Of a stretch of DNA of 64,000 bases, positions 16,611 to 24,013 are shown in pieces. The position numbers were made by a program, and so were the translations under genes. Below the pieces are notes generated by a model that worked only from the letters and a program-made list of their open reading frames with translations, was not told where the DNA came from and searched no databases. Each line of letters starts with the position of its first letter. The first letter of the stretch is position 1. The stretch comes from Streptomyces sp. NBC_00377 (lineage in GTDB: Bacteria > Actinomycetota > Actinomycetes > Streptomycetales > Streptomycetaceae): assembly GCF_036075115.1 (NCBI RefSeq), contig NZ_CP107958.1, forward strand, positions 310,001 through 374,000, read 5' to 3'.

Positions 16611-16690
16611 GTGCGGAGGGGTGAGGTTGCCGAGCAGGCGGGGGTGAGCGTGGGGGCCTGCGCCACTACGAGGGATCACGCCGCCGTCAC
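16611..16690 (+). pseudogene. MerR N-terminal remnant
   Basis: A GTG frame gives 'RRGEVAEQAGVSV', clearly a MerR winged-helix start. After one frame change it continues 'LRHYEG'. A stop follows soon after, and no effector domain is present. One missing C (GCCCTG read as GCCTGC) accounts for the shift. It lies between the two operator copies, as if a first merR copy had decayed or a duplication had occurred. Confidence 0.5.
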
Positions 16691-16870
16691 GGTCGACACC
16701 CATGTGCCCTCGGGCGGGCACGGTGATCCCGGCACGACGCGAGGACTGCCGTGCGTACGTGAACCGCGTGACGCCCTCGGGTCCACCACTGGGCCATGAT
16801 CAATCTCGGCGCCGGCAACGGTTCGATCGGCCCCCCAGAGCTGCCCTCGGAGCCGGCATCGCTAGCCTGA

Positions 16871-16890
16871 ACCTGACGTCAATGTGAGGT
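16871..16890. promoter_or_regulatory. MerR-type operator, copy 2 (merR side)
   Basis: ACCTGACGTCAATGTGAGGT ends 27 bases before the merR start. With copy 1 it points to autoregulation plus control of the divergent quinone oxidoreductase. Confidence 0.62.
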
Positions 16891-16917
16891 ACGAGCGGGA
16901 AGGGAGCGACCTGCGTC

Positions 16918-17274
16918 ATGCGCATCGGACAGCTCGCCAGGCGGTCAGGGGTCAGCGTGCGGGCCCTGCGCTACTACGAGGAACAGCAACTCCTGGAATC
17001 GACGCGGACGTCCGGTGGGCAGCGTGACTATCCCGACGAAGCCCTGGAGCGGGTCCAGCTCATCCAGGACCTCTTCGCGGCCGGCCTCTCCAGCCGTACC
17101 GTCGTCGAACTCCTGCCGTGCGTGAGCACCGGCGTCGCGACCCCCGCCATGCTCGACCAGCTCATCATCGAACGCGACCGCATCGCCGCACGCATCCAGG
17201 ACCTGACCCGGGCCAAGACCAAACTCGGCCACGTGATCGAGAATGTGGCCGCGGCGAACGTGGCGCAGGACTGA
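16918..17274 (+). CDS. MerR-family transcriptional regulator (short)
   Basis: This is a 118-residue regulator. Its winged-helix DNA-binding domain is 'MRIGQLARRSGVSVRALRYYEEQQLL' at the N-terminus, and a dimerisation coiled coil lies near the C-terminus ('IIERDRIAARIQDLTRAKTKL'). It has no large effector-binding domain and only one cysteine, so thiol or drug sensing is unclear. GGGAGCGA upstream of ATG 16918 serves as ribosome site. Duplicated operators suggest it controls itself and the oxidoreductase. Confidence 0.9.
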   Translation: MRIGQLARRSGVSVRALRYYEEQQLLESTRTSGGQRDYPDEALERVQLIQDLFAAGLSSRTVVELLPCVSTGVATPAMLDQLIIERDRIAARIQDLTRAKTKLGHVIENVAAANVAQD

Positions 17275-17407
17275 TCGACCCGTCGCGAGGGGTGGGGCCC
17301 CGACCTGTCCGGCATCTACCGGGCGCGATCGTGACCGAGTCTTGCTCTGCGCCGTGTGTCACGGGCGAAGCGCCGGTGCCCCGGTGGCGGCGCGTCCCAC
17401 GGGTTCG

Positions 17408-18877
17408 TCAGGCGTCGGCGAGCAGCGGGTCATACGGGGTGTTCGTGCGGTGGCCTGCCATGAAGGAAAGGAAGTCGCCCACGAAGGCGCTGCGGCCGTA
17501 GGTGCCGTCGGTGGTGGTGAGGTCGCGGTGGAAGGCGGTGCGGAAGAGCGTCCTGTGCTCGTCCGCGTCGATGGTCCCGCTGCCGTCCTTGTCAGTGGCG
17601 TCAAAGAGCACCTCGGCGACGCGGATGAGCGCGGGACCGGCGAGGGAGGGTACGGCGGCAGCGTACTCGCCAGCGCTGACACGGCCGTCACCGTCCGTGT
17701 CGAGGGTGGACTGGAGTTCGCGCCACCAAGCGGCGAAGGCGTCGTAGAGCCGGGTCTCCTGGGCTTCGTCCAGGTCGAGGCGCGTGGCCAATTCGCGTGC
17801 CATGGCGGCGAGGTCAGGCCAGTCGAGGTGGCCGTCGCCGGTCTGGTCCAGCACCTGACGGAAGAACTCCTCCGCCGAGCGCCGGCCCTCTCCCGTTGTC
17901 CGCGAGGCGGCCGGGTCCGGGTCGGGGCCGGTCTCTTCGCCCAGTGGTGTCAGAAGGCGGAGCAGGGCCGAGGCCCGCTTCATGCGGGCGCGCAGCGCGC
18001 TCACGGTCCGGGCGCGGGGGTCGTCGCTGTCGGGTGAGAGGGAAAGGGTCTCGATGATGGCTTCGGCGTTGATCCAGCCCTCCGGCAGGAATCGGCTGAG
18101 CCCGGCAGCCAGGTAGGCGCCCTGCATGAGAGTCGGGGCGCCGGGCATCTCGGGCAGGCCGGCCCTGCGGCGGTAGGGCTCGGGGAGCGATGCGACGGTG
18201 ATCGCGCCGAGAAGCGGACCGACGACGGCCCGGCCGGCGGCCCACAGTGTCGGTGCGCCGGCGAGCAGTGCCGGGGCGGGCAGGTGGTCGAAGAGCCGGT
18301 AGAGGATGACCCGGGCTGCCTCGGTGTTCTCCAGCTCCTCCTCGACGACCCGGTCGAAGTACCGCCAGAAGTCGGTGAGGTTTTCGGGGAGTTCTCCGGC
18401 GTCGCCGTCGAGCGCGGCGAGGAACAGGCGGTACTCGGCGTACATGCGCTCCATGGTGTCCTGGTCGAGCGGCTGGCCACTCAGTCGGCACATGGTGACG
18501 GCGCTTTCGAAGAGGGTGGCCACGACCCAGGCGCGGGTCGCGCGGTCCATGGCGTCGTAGCCGCGGCCGCGGGAGTCGGAGCCGCTCATGCGGGCGTGCA
18601 GCCTGTTGAGGCGGGAGGCCTCTCGTTCGCGTACCGCCGGATCTGCGTCGAACATGCGCCGCATGCTGAGGAAGGTGTTGCGCAGCCGGCGCCAGGGGTG
18701 GGCGACGAAGGTGGAATTGTCGGCGAGGGCGGCACCGATCTGCGGGTGGGCGGCCTCCAGCACGATGGCGCGGATCATGGCCAGCGCCCAGCGCGGGTCG
18801 TCGAAGAAGGCGCTGAACTGCGACTCCGGCCCGAACAGCGGTGTTTCGTCGCCCGTTGTGGTCGTTCCAGTCGTCAT
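17408..18877 (-). CDS. DUF2236/MpaB'-type oxygenase-like protein with C-terminal EF hands
   Basis: This is a 489-residue two-part protein. Residues about 10-310 match the DUF2236 (MpaB'/latex-clearing-protein-like) fold, a family of haem-linked oxygenases ('EAAHPQIGAAL', 'FVAHPWRRLRNTFLSM', 'ATRAWVVATLFESAV'). The C-terminal 170 residues carry calerythrin-type calcium loops: 'DQTGDGHLDWPD', 'DTDGDGRVSAGEY' and 'DKDGSGTIDADE'. No signal peptide is visible. Its stop is followed by a convergent gene end, and its start overlaps the cis-prenyltransferase stop (ATGA). The coupling suggests action on a polyprenyl or terpenoid substrate under calcium control, an inference worth testing. Confidence 0.8.
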   Translation of the reverse strand: MTTGTTTTGDETPLFGPESQFSAFFDDPRWALAMIRAIVLEAAHPQIGAALADNSTFVAHPWRRLRNTFLSMRRMFDADPAVREREASRLNRLHARMSGSDSRGRGYDAMDRATRAWVVATLFESAVTMCRLSGQPLDQDTMERMYAEYRLFLAALDGDAGELPENLTDFWRYFDRVVEEELENTEAARVILYRLFDHLPAPALLAGAPTLWAAGRAVVGPLLGAITVASLPEPYRRRAGLPEMPGAPTLMQGAYLAAGLSRFLPEGWINAEAIIETLSLSPDSDDPRARTVSALRARMKRASALLRLLTPLGEETGPDPDPAASRTTGEGRRSAEEFFRQVLDQTGDGHLDWPDLAAMARELATRLDLDEAQETRLYDAFAAWWRELQSTLDTDGDGRVSAGEYAAAVPSLAGPALIRVAEVLFDATDKDGSGTIDADEHRTLFRTAFHRDLTTTDGTYGRSAFVGDFLSFMAGHRTNTPYDPLLADA

Positions 18878-19776
18878 TCCGGGTCTCCGTTCGTCTGGGG
18901 CGGCACGCCGCCGAAGCGGCGGTCACGGCGCCGGTAGGTGTGCAGGCAGGCGAGGAAGTCCGGGGCCCGGAAGTCCGGCCAGAGCACCTCGGGGAAGACC
19001 CACTCGGCGTAGGCGACCTGCCAGAGCATGAAGTTCGAGATGCGCTGCTCTCCGGAGGTGCGGATGACGAGGTCCACGTCGGGGGTGTCGGGGAACGGCA
19101 GGTGGTCCGCGAAGAGCCGCTCGGTCACCTCCTCGGCGGGCGTCTTGCTACGGATCAGCGACCTGGCAGCCTCCACGATGTCCCGGCGTCCGCCGTGGTC
19201 GAAGGCGACGGTCAGCGTCATCCCCCGGTTGTCGGCGGTCAGCGTCGCCAGATCCTCGAAATCCTGAGCCAGCTCACGGGGAAGGCGCGGGTCCGCGGCC
19301 CCCAGGAAGCGGCAGCGGATGCCGCGGGCGAGCAGCAGCGGCGCGTGCTTGCGCACAACCCGGCGGACCAGGCGCATCAGAAAGTCGACTTCGGAACCAG
19401 GACGGTTCCAGTTCTCGGTGGAGAAGGCGTACAGGCTGAGCCACTCGACGCCAGCGGCCCGGGCCGCCTCGATGATGTCGATGACGGTGGTCTCCGCAGC
19501 CCGATGGCCCGCCGTCCGGGGAAGCGAGCGCCGCTGAGCCCAGCGGCCGTTGCCGTCCATCACGCAGGCCACGTGCCGCGGCACCGCACGCACCGGCCCG
19601 TCGACTCGCCGCTGCTCGTCGCTGTCCGGCCGCCCACCCGGCCGGTCCCCCGTCGCCGCGCGTGTGCGCTGGACACCGTGGCCCCTCACACCCACCCCCG
19701 TCTCGCCCGGAGCGGCACGGTCTGCCCTACCGCGCTCGGTCACGCCCACCCCGTATCGCCCATACGCACGCCCCAC
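18874..19776 (-). CDS. uppS: Cis-prenyltransferase (isoprenyl/undecaprenyl diphosphate synthase family)
   Basis: This 300-residue enzyme condenses isopentenyl units in cis onto an allylic diphosphate. The active-site motif is CVMDGNGRWAQRR (about 71-83), with 'LSLYAFSTENWNRP', 'VAFDHGGRRDI' and the C-terminal 'DLVIRTSGEQRISNFMLWQ'. In typical UppS the motif is 'NYGGR.EI'; the 'FDHGGRRDI' variant here suggests a specialised paralogue. The first 65 residues are a charged, probably disordered extension. GTG 19776 follows GGAGAGGGA at 7 bases. It is translationally coupled to the EF-hand DUF2236 gene, so the pair is likely dedicated to a secondary polyprenyl pathway rather than cell wall synthesis (inference). 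Confidence 0.85.
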   Translation of the reverse strand: MGRAYGRYGVGVTERGRADRAAPGETGVGVRGHGVQRTRAATGDRPGGRPDSDEQRRVDGPVRAVPRHVACVMDGNGRWAQRRSLPRTAGHRAAETTVIDIIEAARAAGVEWLSLYAFSTENWNRPGSEVDFLMRLVRRVVRKHAPLLLARGIRCRFLGAADPRLPRELAQDFEDLATLTADNRGMTLTVAFDHGGRRDIVEAARSLIRSKTPAEEVTERLFADHLPFPDTPDVDLVIRTSGEQRISNFMLWQVAYAEWVFPEVLWPDFRAPDFLACLHTYRRRDRRFGGVPPQTNGDPE

Positions 19777-20009
19777 CGGAGCGTCCCTCTCCAGGAGTCT
19801 GGCGGAATGGAAGGGTCCTGACCGACCGAACGGGGGGCCGTCACCCCTGGCTCATCTGCACGATTCCCTTCGGCATCGGATGGGACCGGCGTGACTTGAC
19901 CCCGGCCTCGGCCTACCGCGACCGGGCTGTTGGTGCGGCCGTCCGGGGTGTTCCCGCCGCGCATTGTCCGGCCAGAACGAGTCCGGCATGCGCCGCAGGG
20001 TGCCAGGCG
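19777..20009. other. Intergenic, nothing recognised
   Basis: Upstream region of the cis-prenyltransferase operon, holding its promoter on the minus strand. No other coding signal was seen. Confidence 0.4.
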
Positions 20010-20075
20010 GCGCCTCAAGTACGATGCGTCGCCCCTCTGCAAGGCCCAGGCCGGTCATCGCCGGGGCCGAAGCGC

Positions 20076-20101
20076 CGCCTACGTCGACGTCGACGTAGGC
20101 G
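20076..20101. repeat. Perfect 26-bp palindrome built on GTCGAC
   Basis: Each half is CGCCTACGTCGAC (20076-20088) and its complement. The centre is a doubled GTCGAC inside the STAS remnant. It may be a by-product of a short duplication in the coding sequence rather than a protein-binding site. Confidence 0.8.
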
Positions 20102-20170
20102 ACCGCGGAAAGTTCCATGTGGCACGCCTCTTTGTCGCTCAGAGCAAGGTGGTGCAGCATCTGCTCCCAG

Positions 20171-20222
20171 GCCGGGCGGGTGAGCAGACTGATCTCGCCG
20201 GGCGGGTGAGGAGACTGATCTC
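20171..20222. repeat. 26-bp tandem direct repeat, two copies
   Basis: Copies at 20171-20196 and 20197-20222 differ at one base and begin GCCGGGCGGGTGAG. A third partial copy (GCCGG) follows. This is a simple slippage duplication at the edge of the decayed STAS gene. Confidence 0.85.
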
Positions 20223-20454
20223 GCCGGCCGCTTGCCAGCCTGGCCCGGTCCGTCAGCGGTATAGCGCAGAGCGCCCGCGGACTGGACGTCGCTGATGTGA
20301 CCCTCGAGCTGCACTCCCGGCGCCTGGTACCCACCCTGGAACCTGGCGAAGATCTGCACGTCCTGGAAGAGACCGCCTGGCAAACCGAAGCGGTGTTCCG
20401 CTGGGCATGGGGACGCCTGCCACTGCCGAAGCCGATGCTCCATTCTTTGGCGCG

Positions 20455-20485
20455 GCCGTCCTGGCGGCACGCCCGCCAGGACGGC
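20455..20485 (-). terminator. Terminator of the STAS gene
   Basis: A perfect 13-bp stem (20455-20467 with 20473-20485) with loop CACGC stands 28 bases beyond the stop of the minus-strand STAS gene. Confidence 0.75.
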
Positions 20486-20512
20486 GCCCCTGACTTGCCC
20501 GGGTAGAGACGC

Positions 20513-20878
20513 TCAGGTGCGCAGTGCCTGCTCGAGGGTGGGATGGCAGGTGATGATGGCGTCGATGCCGACCACTTCGAGGACACGCAGGACCGATTCC
20601 TGCGCGGCGGCGATCCGCAGCCAGCCGTCGGCGCCGGTGACAGTCTGGTGGGCGGTGACGAAGACGTTGATGCCGCTGGAGTCCATGAAGGTCACGCCGC
20701 TGAGATCCGCCACGATCCGCGGGGCCAGGGTGCCCTCGGGGGGCAGCAGGGCGTTGCTGAGGACGTCCTTGACGTCGTTGTCGATCTCGCCCTGCACAGT
20801 CACCACACGGATGCCGTCGACTGTGCGCTGCTCGACGGAGAGCCGCTCCGGCTTGTCCGCTTTGTCGATGTCGGTCAC
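20513..20878 (-). CDS. STAS-domain anti-sigma factor antagonist
   Basis: This is a 121-residue RsbV/SpoIIAA-type protein. It shows 'VRVVTVQGEIDNDVKDVL'-like first strands, the phosphorylation loop 'ADLSGVTFMDSSGINVFV' with the acceptor serine in DSSGI, and the C-terminal helix. Phosphorylation of that serine by an RsbW-type kinase normally blocks binding to the kinase and so keeps the sigma factor sequestered. GTG 20878 is chosen as start over an upstream in-frame ATG. It diverges from an HATPase gene at 21034 that could be its kinase partner. Confidence 0.88.
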   Translation of the reverse strand: MTDIDKADKPERLSVEQRTVDGIRVVTVQGEIDNDVKDVLSNALLPPEGTLAPRIVADLSGVTFMDSSGINVFVTAHQTVTGADGWLRIAAAQESVLRVLEVVGIDAIITCHPTLEQALRT

Positions 20879-21033
20879 CGTGTCCTCGGCTGTGCTTGGG
20901 CGTGTCCTGGTCAGATCCTGCGGGGATGATTCTGCCCCACTCGCCTGGACATACGCTCGGGCGGCCATGCCGAACAACATGGCTCAGGCATGTATGACGA
21001 GATGGCGGGTAGTGGGGCAGGCGTGAATGCAGC

Positions 21034-21519
21034 ATGAGGGCCGCACCAAGGGGATCCCGAGCCCACGGTGACGGCTGCACCGGGCCGGTCGAGCACCTGA
21101 TCCGCGCCGGCTACGCGCTCGGCGGAGGCGACGGCTGCATCGCCGACGCCCGCCGGCACGCTCTCGCCTTCCTCGACCAGGCCGAAGCCGACTACCCCGT
21201 GTTGGTGCCCGCCCGTACGCGGGACCTGACGCAGCTGGTGGTCAGTGAGCTGGTCACGAACGCCTGCAAGTACGCCCCCGGCCCGGTCCTGGTGGAACTG
21301 GCCATCAACATCCACGCCGTGGACGTCATCGTGTGGGACAGCGAGCCCGTCGTGCCCGTGGCCCGGACCGCCGATCCCGACCGGGTCGGCCAGCACGGCC
21401 TGGAGATCGTCAAGGCCGTCAGCGAGGCCCTGTTCGTCGAGCCGCAGTCGGTCGGCAAGCGCATCACGGCCCGCATCACCCTGTTCGACCCGCCCGGCGG
21501 CGGCACCACCCGCCGCTGA
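21034..21519 (+). CDS. ATP-binding anti-sigma/regulatory kinase (RsbW-like HATPase)
   Basis: This is a 161-residue single-domain GHKL ATPase. The N box is 'LVVSELVTNACKYAPGPVLVEL', then 'VIVWDSEPVVPVARTADPD' replaces the G1 DxGxG with DSEP, and 'GQHGLEIVKAVSEAL' is the G2 lid. Such small proteins phosphorylate STAS antagonists or bind sigma factors; streptomycetes have dozens. The adjacent divergent STAS gene is a plausible partner. The unusual G1 motif matches a large actinobacterial subgroup. Confidence 0.87.
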   Translation: MRAAPRGSRAHGDGCTGPVEHLIRAGYALGGGDGCIADARRHALAFLDQAEADYPVLVPARTRDLTQLVVSELVTNACKYAPGPVLVELAINIHAVDVIVWDSEPVVPVARTADPDRVGQHGLEIVKAVSEALFVEPQSVGKRITARITLFDPPGGGTTRR

Positions 21520-22911
21520 GGCAGGCGCCGTCGGCCGCCTTCGGGTTCTGACTCCAGATCTCCGGCACGGCGCTGGAAGGCCGACCCATCGCCCGCGATT
21601 GCGGCATCGCCCACCACCCCGCTCCCGCCGCCGAGCCCGCGCGACGTGAGCACTTTGCCCAACCCGCGGCCGCAGGGAACCTCACGACGATCGTGGTTCC
21701 GACGAGCGCTTCAGGGATGCCGCCAAGGCGTGGCGGTGGGGAGCCCGCGAAGCGGGCCACATGGCCGAAGACTCCGCGACCTGTTTGTAGAACGCATGGA
21801 GGGCCCTGGCGCCGTGCGGCGCCAGGGCCCGAAGGAACTGCTACACCATCTGCCGGCCCTACTTTTGCGCCGGCCTTCTGTCACCGCACACCTGGCCGAA
21901 ACGCTGCCAGGAATGCTGGGATCGCGGTTGCTCGACCGGAGACCACCTCACTATCGATGTCCTGCGGTACCCGGACTCAGAAAGCCGCCCGGGCGATCCT
22001 GATGGCGTCCACTTCCTCCGTTCTTCCCTCATTGCTGATACTGCTCTACTGCGTTGTGTACTCCTGGTGTGATGCGACCTGCTCAGTGGCCTGTCACAGC
22101 GCCACTCTCCGGCAGCCAGCCCCGCTCGCCCATCCTGCGCCTGCTCTGGCTTGGAACCCCACTGCCGAACCTCCCGGTGCGCGCCCGCAGCCGACGCCTT
22201 CACCGAGGTGTTGCTCACCGACTTCACTGCTGAGTACTGCGAACTGCACTTATGCGTATTGCCACTGCGGTACTGCTGTCGGCGGCCCCTGATCACTGCG
22301 GGCCACCCAGGGTCCGGTCGTCAGCTCCGTCACCGTCTTGCGACAACCCTGGCTTCGGAACTCCACCACCGAACCGTCCTGCTCACTGCGGAACTACTGC
22401 CCGGCAGTTCGTGTCTGCCGGGCCCTGTTCTCTCTGGGCTACGAGAGAAACCATAACCACGACACCACCCAATGTCTACTCCAGCCACGACAGATTTTCG
22501 CATGTGGGTGATGAGGTGTGTCTTAGGCCGCGGCGGAGAACGGCAACAAAAGCCCGTCAAGGGACTGCGGAAGGATGAGCGGGCAGCCGGGGAGCGCGGT
22601 AAGGGGACACGCAGTGAAGGTCGGCCGCGGGCGCGGAACTGCGCGCCTCCGAGCCGGGCGACGAGGGATGTCATGGCTGACCGCCCTGGCACCCATGGCG
22701 TCTTGGCCGACCGTCACGGCAGAGGCGGCAGGGTCGCCGGGGACCGCGCGATCTCCAGGCCGCGCCGGCCGATCACGCCGGGATCGGCGGCGACTTGGCG
22801 AGGCGATCGGCCGCGACTTGGCGAGGCGATCGGCTGCGGCGAAGACGCACTGGCGGCCCACCCATGGCACCCCTTAGCGCTGCCCTCAGTTCGGGCTCTG
22901 GCCCGATCGAT
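21520..22911. other. Long gene-poor, lower-GC stretch
   Basis: About 1.4 kb without a supported gene. Between roughly 21,870 and 22,500 the GC content falls visibly, and frames on both strands have poor third-position bias. One plus-strand stretch near 21,940-22,060 ('GDHLTIDVLRYPDSE...') has coding-like codons but no start. The composition suggests imported or decayed DNA ahead of the toxin-antitoxin pair. Confidence 0.55.
22790..22833. repeat. Tandem repeat, 21-bp unit at 23-bp period
   Basis: GCGACTTGGCGAGGCGATCGG occurs at 22790-22810 and again at 22813-22833, about 100 bases before the antitoxin operator. Confidence 0.82.
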
Positions 22912-22937
22912 GGTACCGACGGTACCATCGGTACCAT
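22912..22937. promoter_or_regulatory. Triple GGTACC operator overlapping the antitoxin start
   Basis: Three GGTACC palindromes are spaced 9-10 bases apart and arranged as overlapping TGGTACC/GGTACCA dyads. The last one runs into the antitoxin ATG. There is no Shine-Dalgarno, so the mRNA is probably leaderless and the operator covers the start point. This is the layout expected of conditional autoregulation by a ribbon-helix-helix antitoxin. Confidence 0.75.
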
Positions 22938-23235
22938 GTCACCTATCAAAGCCATGAACCTGCGTTTCCCCGATCCGGACCAGCGGGCCGCGATCGAGGC
23001 CGCGGCGAAGCAGGAGGGTGTCAGCCTCCAGGAGTACATCCTGTCCGCCGCCTACGCCCGCGCCACCGCCGTGCAAGATCGCTTCCTCGACGCGTTCAGG
23101 GAATCGATGTCCCGCAGCGGCAACGCGTTCGCCGCGGAGGCCGGCACGGCCGATCCCAGCCCGGAGCAGCGCGCTGCGGAGCTCGAGGCGCGGCGCGGCC
23201 TCGAGGCGCAGGAGGAGCGGGGCCACGCCGCGTGA
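22936..23235 (+). CDS. Ribbon-helix-helix antitoxin
   Basis: This is a 99-residue protein. The N-terminal 'KAMNLRFPDPDQRAAIEAAAKQEGVSLQEYILSAAYARA' fits an RHH fold (beta strand, two helices) as in DUF1778 antitoxins. The C-terminal half is a charged helix (about 60-99) that would wrap the toxin. The ATG sits in the operator. The end overlaps the toxin GTG (GTGA), so antitoxin is translated first. An internal ATG (MNLRFPDP) is an alternative start. Confidence 0.83.
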   Translation: MSPIKAMNLRFPDPDQRAAIEAAAKQEGVSLQEYILSAAYARATAVQDRFLDAFRESMSRSGNAFAAEAGTADPSPEQRAAELEARRGLEAQEERGHAA

Positions 23236-23615
23236 CGCAGGAACCGCTCCAGCCACTCGAGGTGCCTTTCCTTCTGCACGCGGCGCAGCTGTTGCCCGGT
23301 GATCCGCAGGTTGACGACTACGGGCCGCTCTACGCGGCCGTCGCCCGGGTCAACGCTCGGGCCATGGATCGTGACATCTACGGCTCTGTGTACCTTCGGG
23401 CGGCCGCGCTGCTCCAGACGCTCGTGAAGCTGCCGAGTCTGGAGCACTCCAACGAGGCTTTCGCCTGGCACTCTGCGGAGGCGTACCTGGCTCTGAACGG
23501 ATGTCAGCTCGACTACCCGCCGAAGGAGGCGGTCTCCTTGGTGCAGGACGCAGCTTCCGGCGTGATGGGCGTTGGCCTGCTCGGCCGTCAGCTGCGTGCA
23601 TGGGCCGGCTTCTGA
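23232..23615 (+). CDS. Fic/Doc-like toxin component
   Basis: This 127-residue all-helical protein matches the actinobacterial 'Fic family toxin-antitoxin, toxin component' group by its gene order and the helices 'YGPLYAAVARVNARA', 'YLRAAALLQTLVKLPSLE' and 'AEAYLALNG'. The canonical Fic motif HxFx(D/N)GNKR is not present. The equivalent stretch reads 'EHSNEAFAWHSAEAYLALNG', so classic AMP or phosphate transfer chemistry is doubtful. It may act as a non-enzymatic binder, or its active site may have been rebuilt. Coupled to the antitoxin by overlap. Confidence 0.75.
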   Translation: MTQEPLQPLEVPFLLHAAQLLPGDPQVDDYGPLYAAVARVNARAMDRDIYGSVYLRAAALLQTLVKLPSLEHSNEAFAWHSAEAYLALNGCQLDYPPKEAVSLVQDAASGVMGVGLLGRQLRAWAGF

Positions 23616-23670
23616 CCCGGCCGGGTGTGGTGAGCCGCCTCTTGGCGTTCAGCGTCAGCTTCCGTGACGA

Positions 23671-23889
23671 GTGACGGTTTTCCTGACTGCCGTCGAGAAG
23701 GTCCGCCAGCTCATCGAGTCGGCCAACGACACGCTCAAAGGCCAACCTGAGCTGGATCAATACTGACGCCGGACCATCGAGGGCGCCGCCATGCGCGTCG
23801 CTCAACGCATCCGGGCGCTGGCCGCCGCGATCTGGCACAACAACAACTCCGGCGCACCGATCACCCGCTCACTGATCTCCTACGATTCG
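23671..23889 (+). pseudogene. IS982-type transposase C-terminal remnant
   Basis: The plus frame reads 'VRQLIESANDTLKGQPELDQY*RRTIEGAAMRVAQRIRALAAAIWHNN', then 'GAPITRSLISYD', the well-conserved end of streptomycete IS982-family transposases. There is an internal TGA at 23764 and no N-terminal part. It is a dead fragment that marks past insertion next to the toxin-antitoxin pair. Confidence 0.7.
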
Positions 23890-24013
23890 GCTGTCGTGGC
23901 CTTGGGAGCCGGCTTGGCTTTCCTGGCTCGTTGGGAGAGCCGGCATGTGTCGGCTTCGCGGATGAGTTCTCGGCAGCCGATCCGGTGCAACTCGATGTGC
24001 ATGCCGCTCGCTC

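Larger units (their letters stand above)
20010..20240 (-). pseudogene. STAS-domain remnant
   Basis: The minus strand reads 'GEISLLTRPAWEQMLHHLAL...ELSAVAYVDVDVGGAS' and later 'GRRIVLEAPPGTLRRMPDSFWPD'. These fit the strands, the conserved 'SAVTFVDVGGA'-like phosphorylation loop region and the last helix of an anti-sigma-antagonist STAS domain. A 6-base GTCGAC duplication has turned 'VDVGGA' into 'VDVDVGGA', creating the palindrome at 20076. No intact start is evident, and a 26-bp tandem duplication lies at its beginning. An intact STAS gene lies next door at 20513. Confidence 0.42.
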
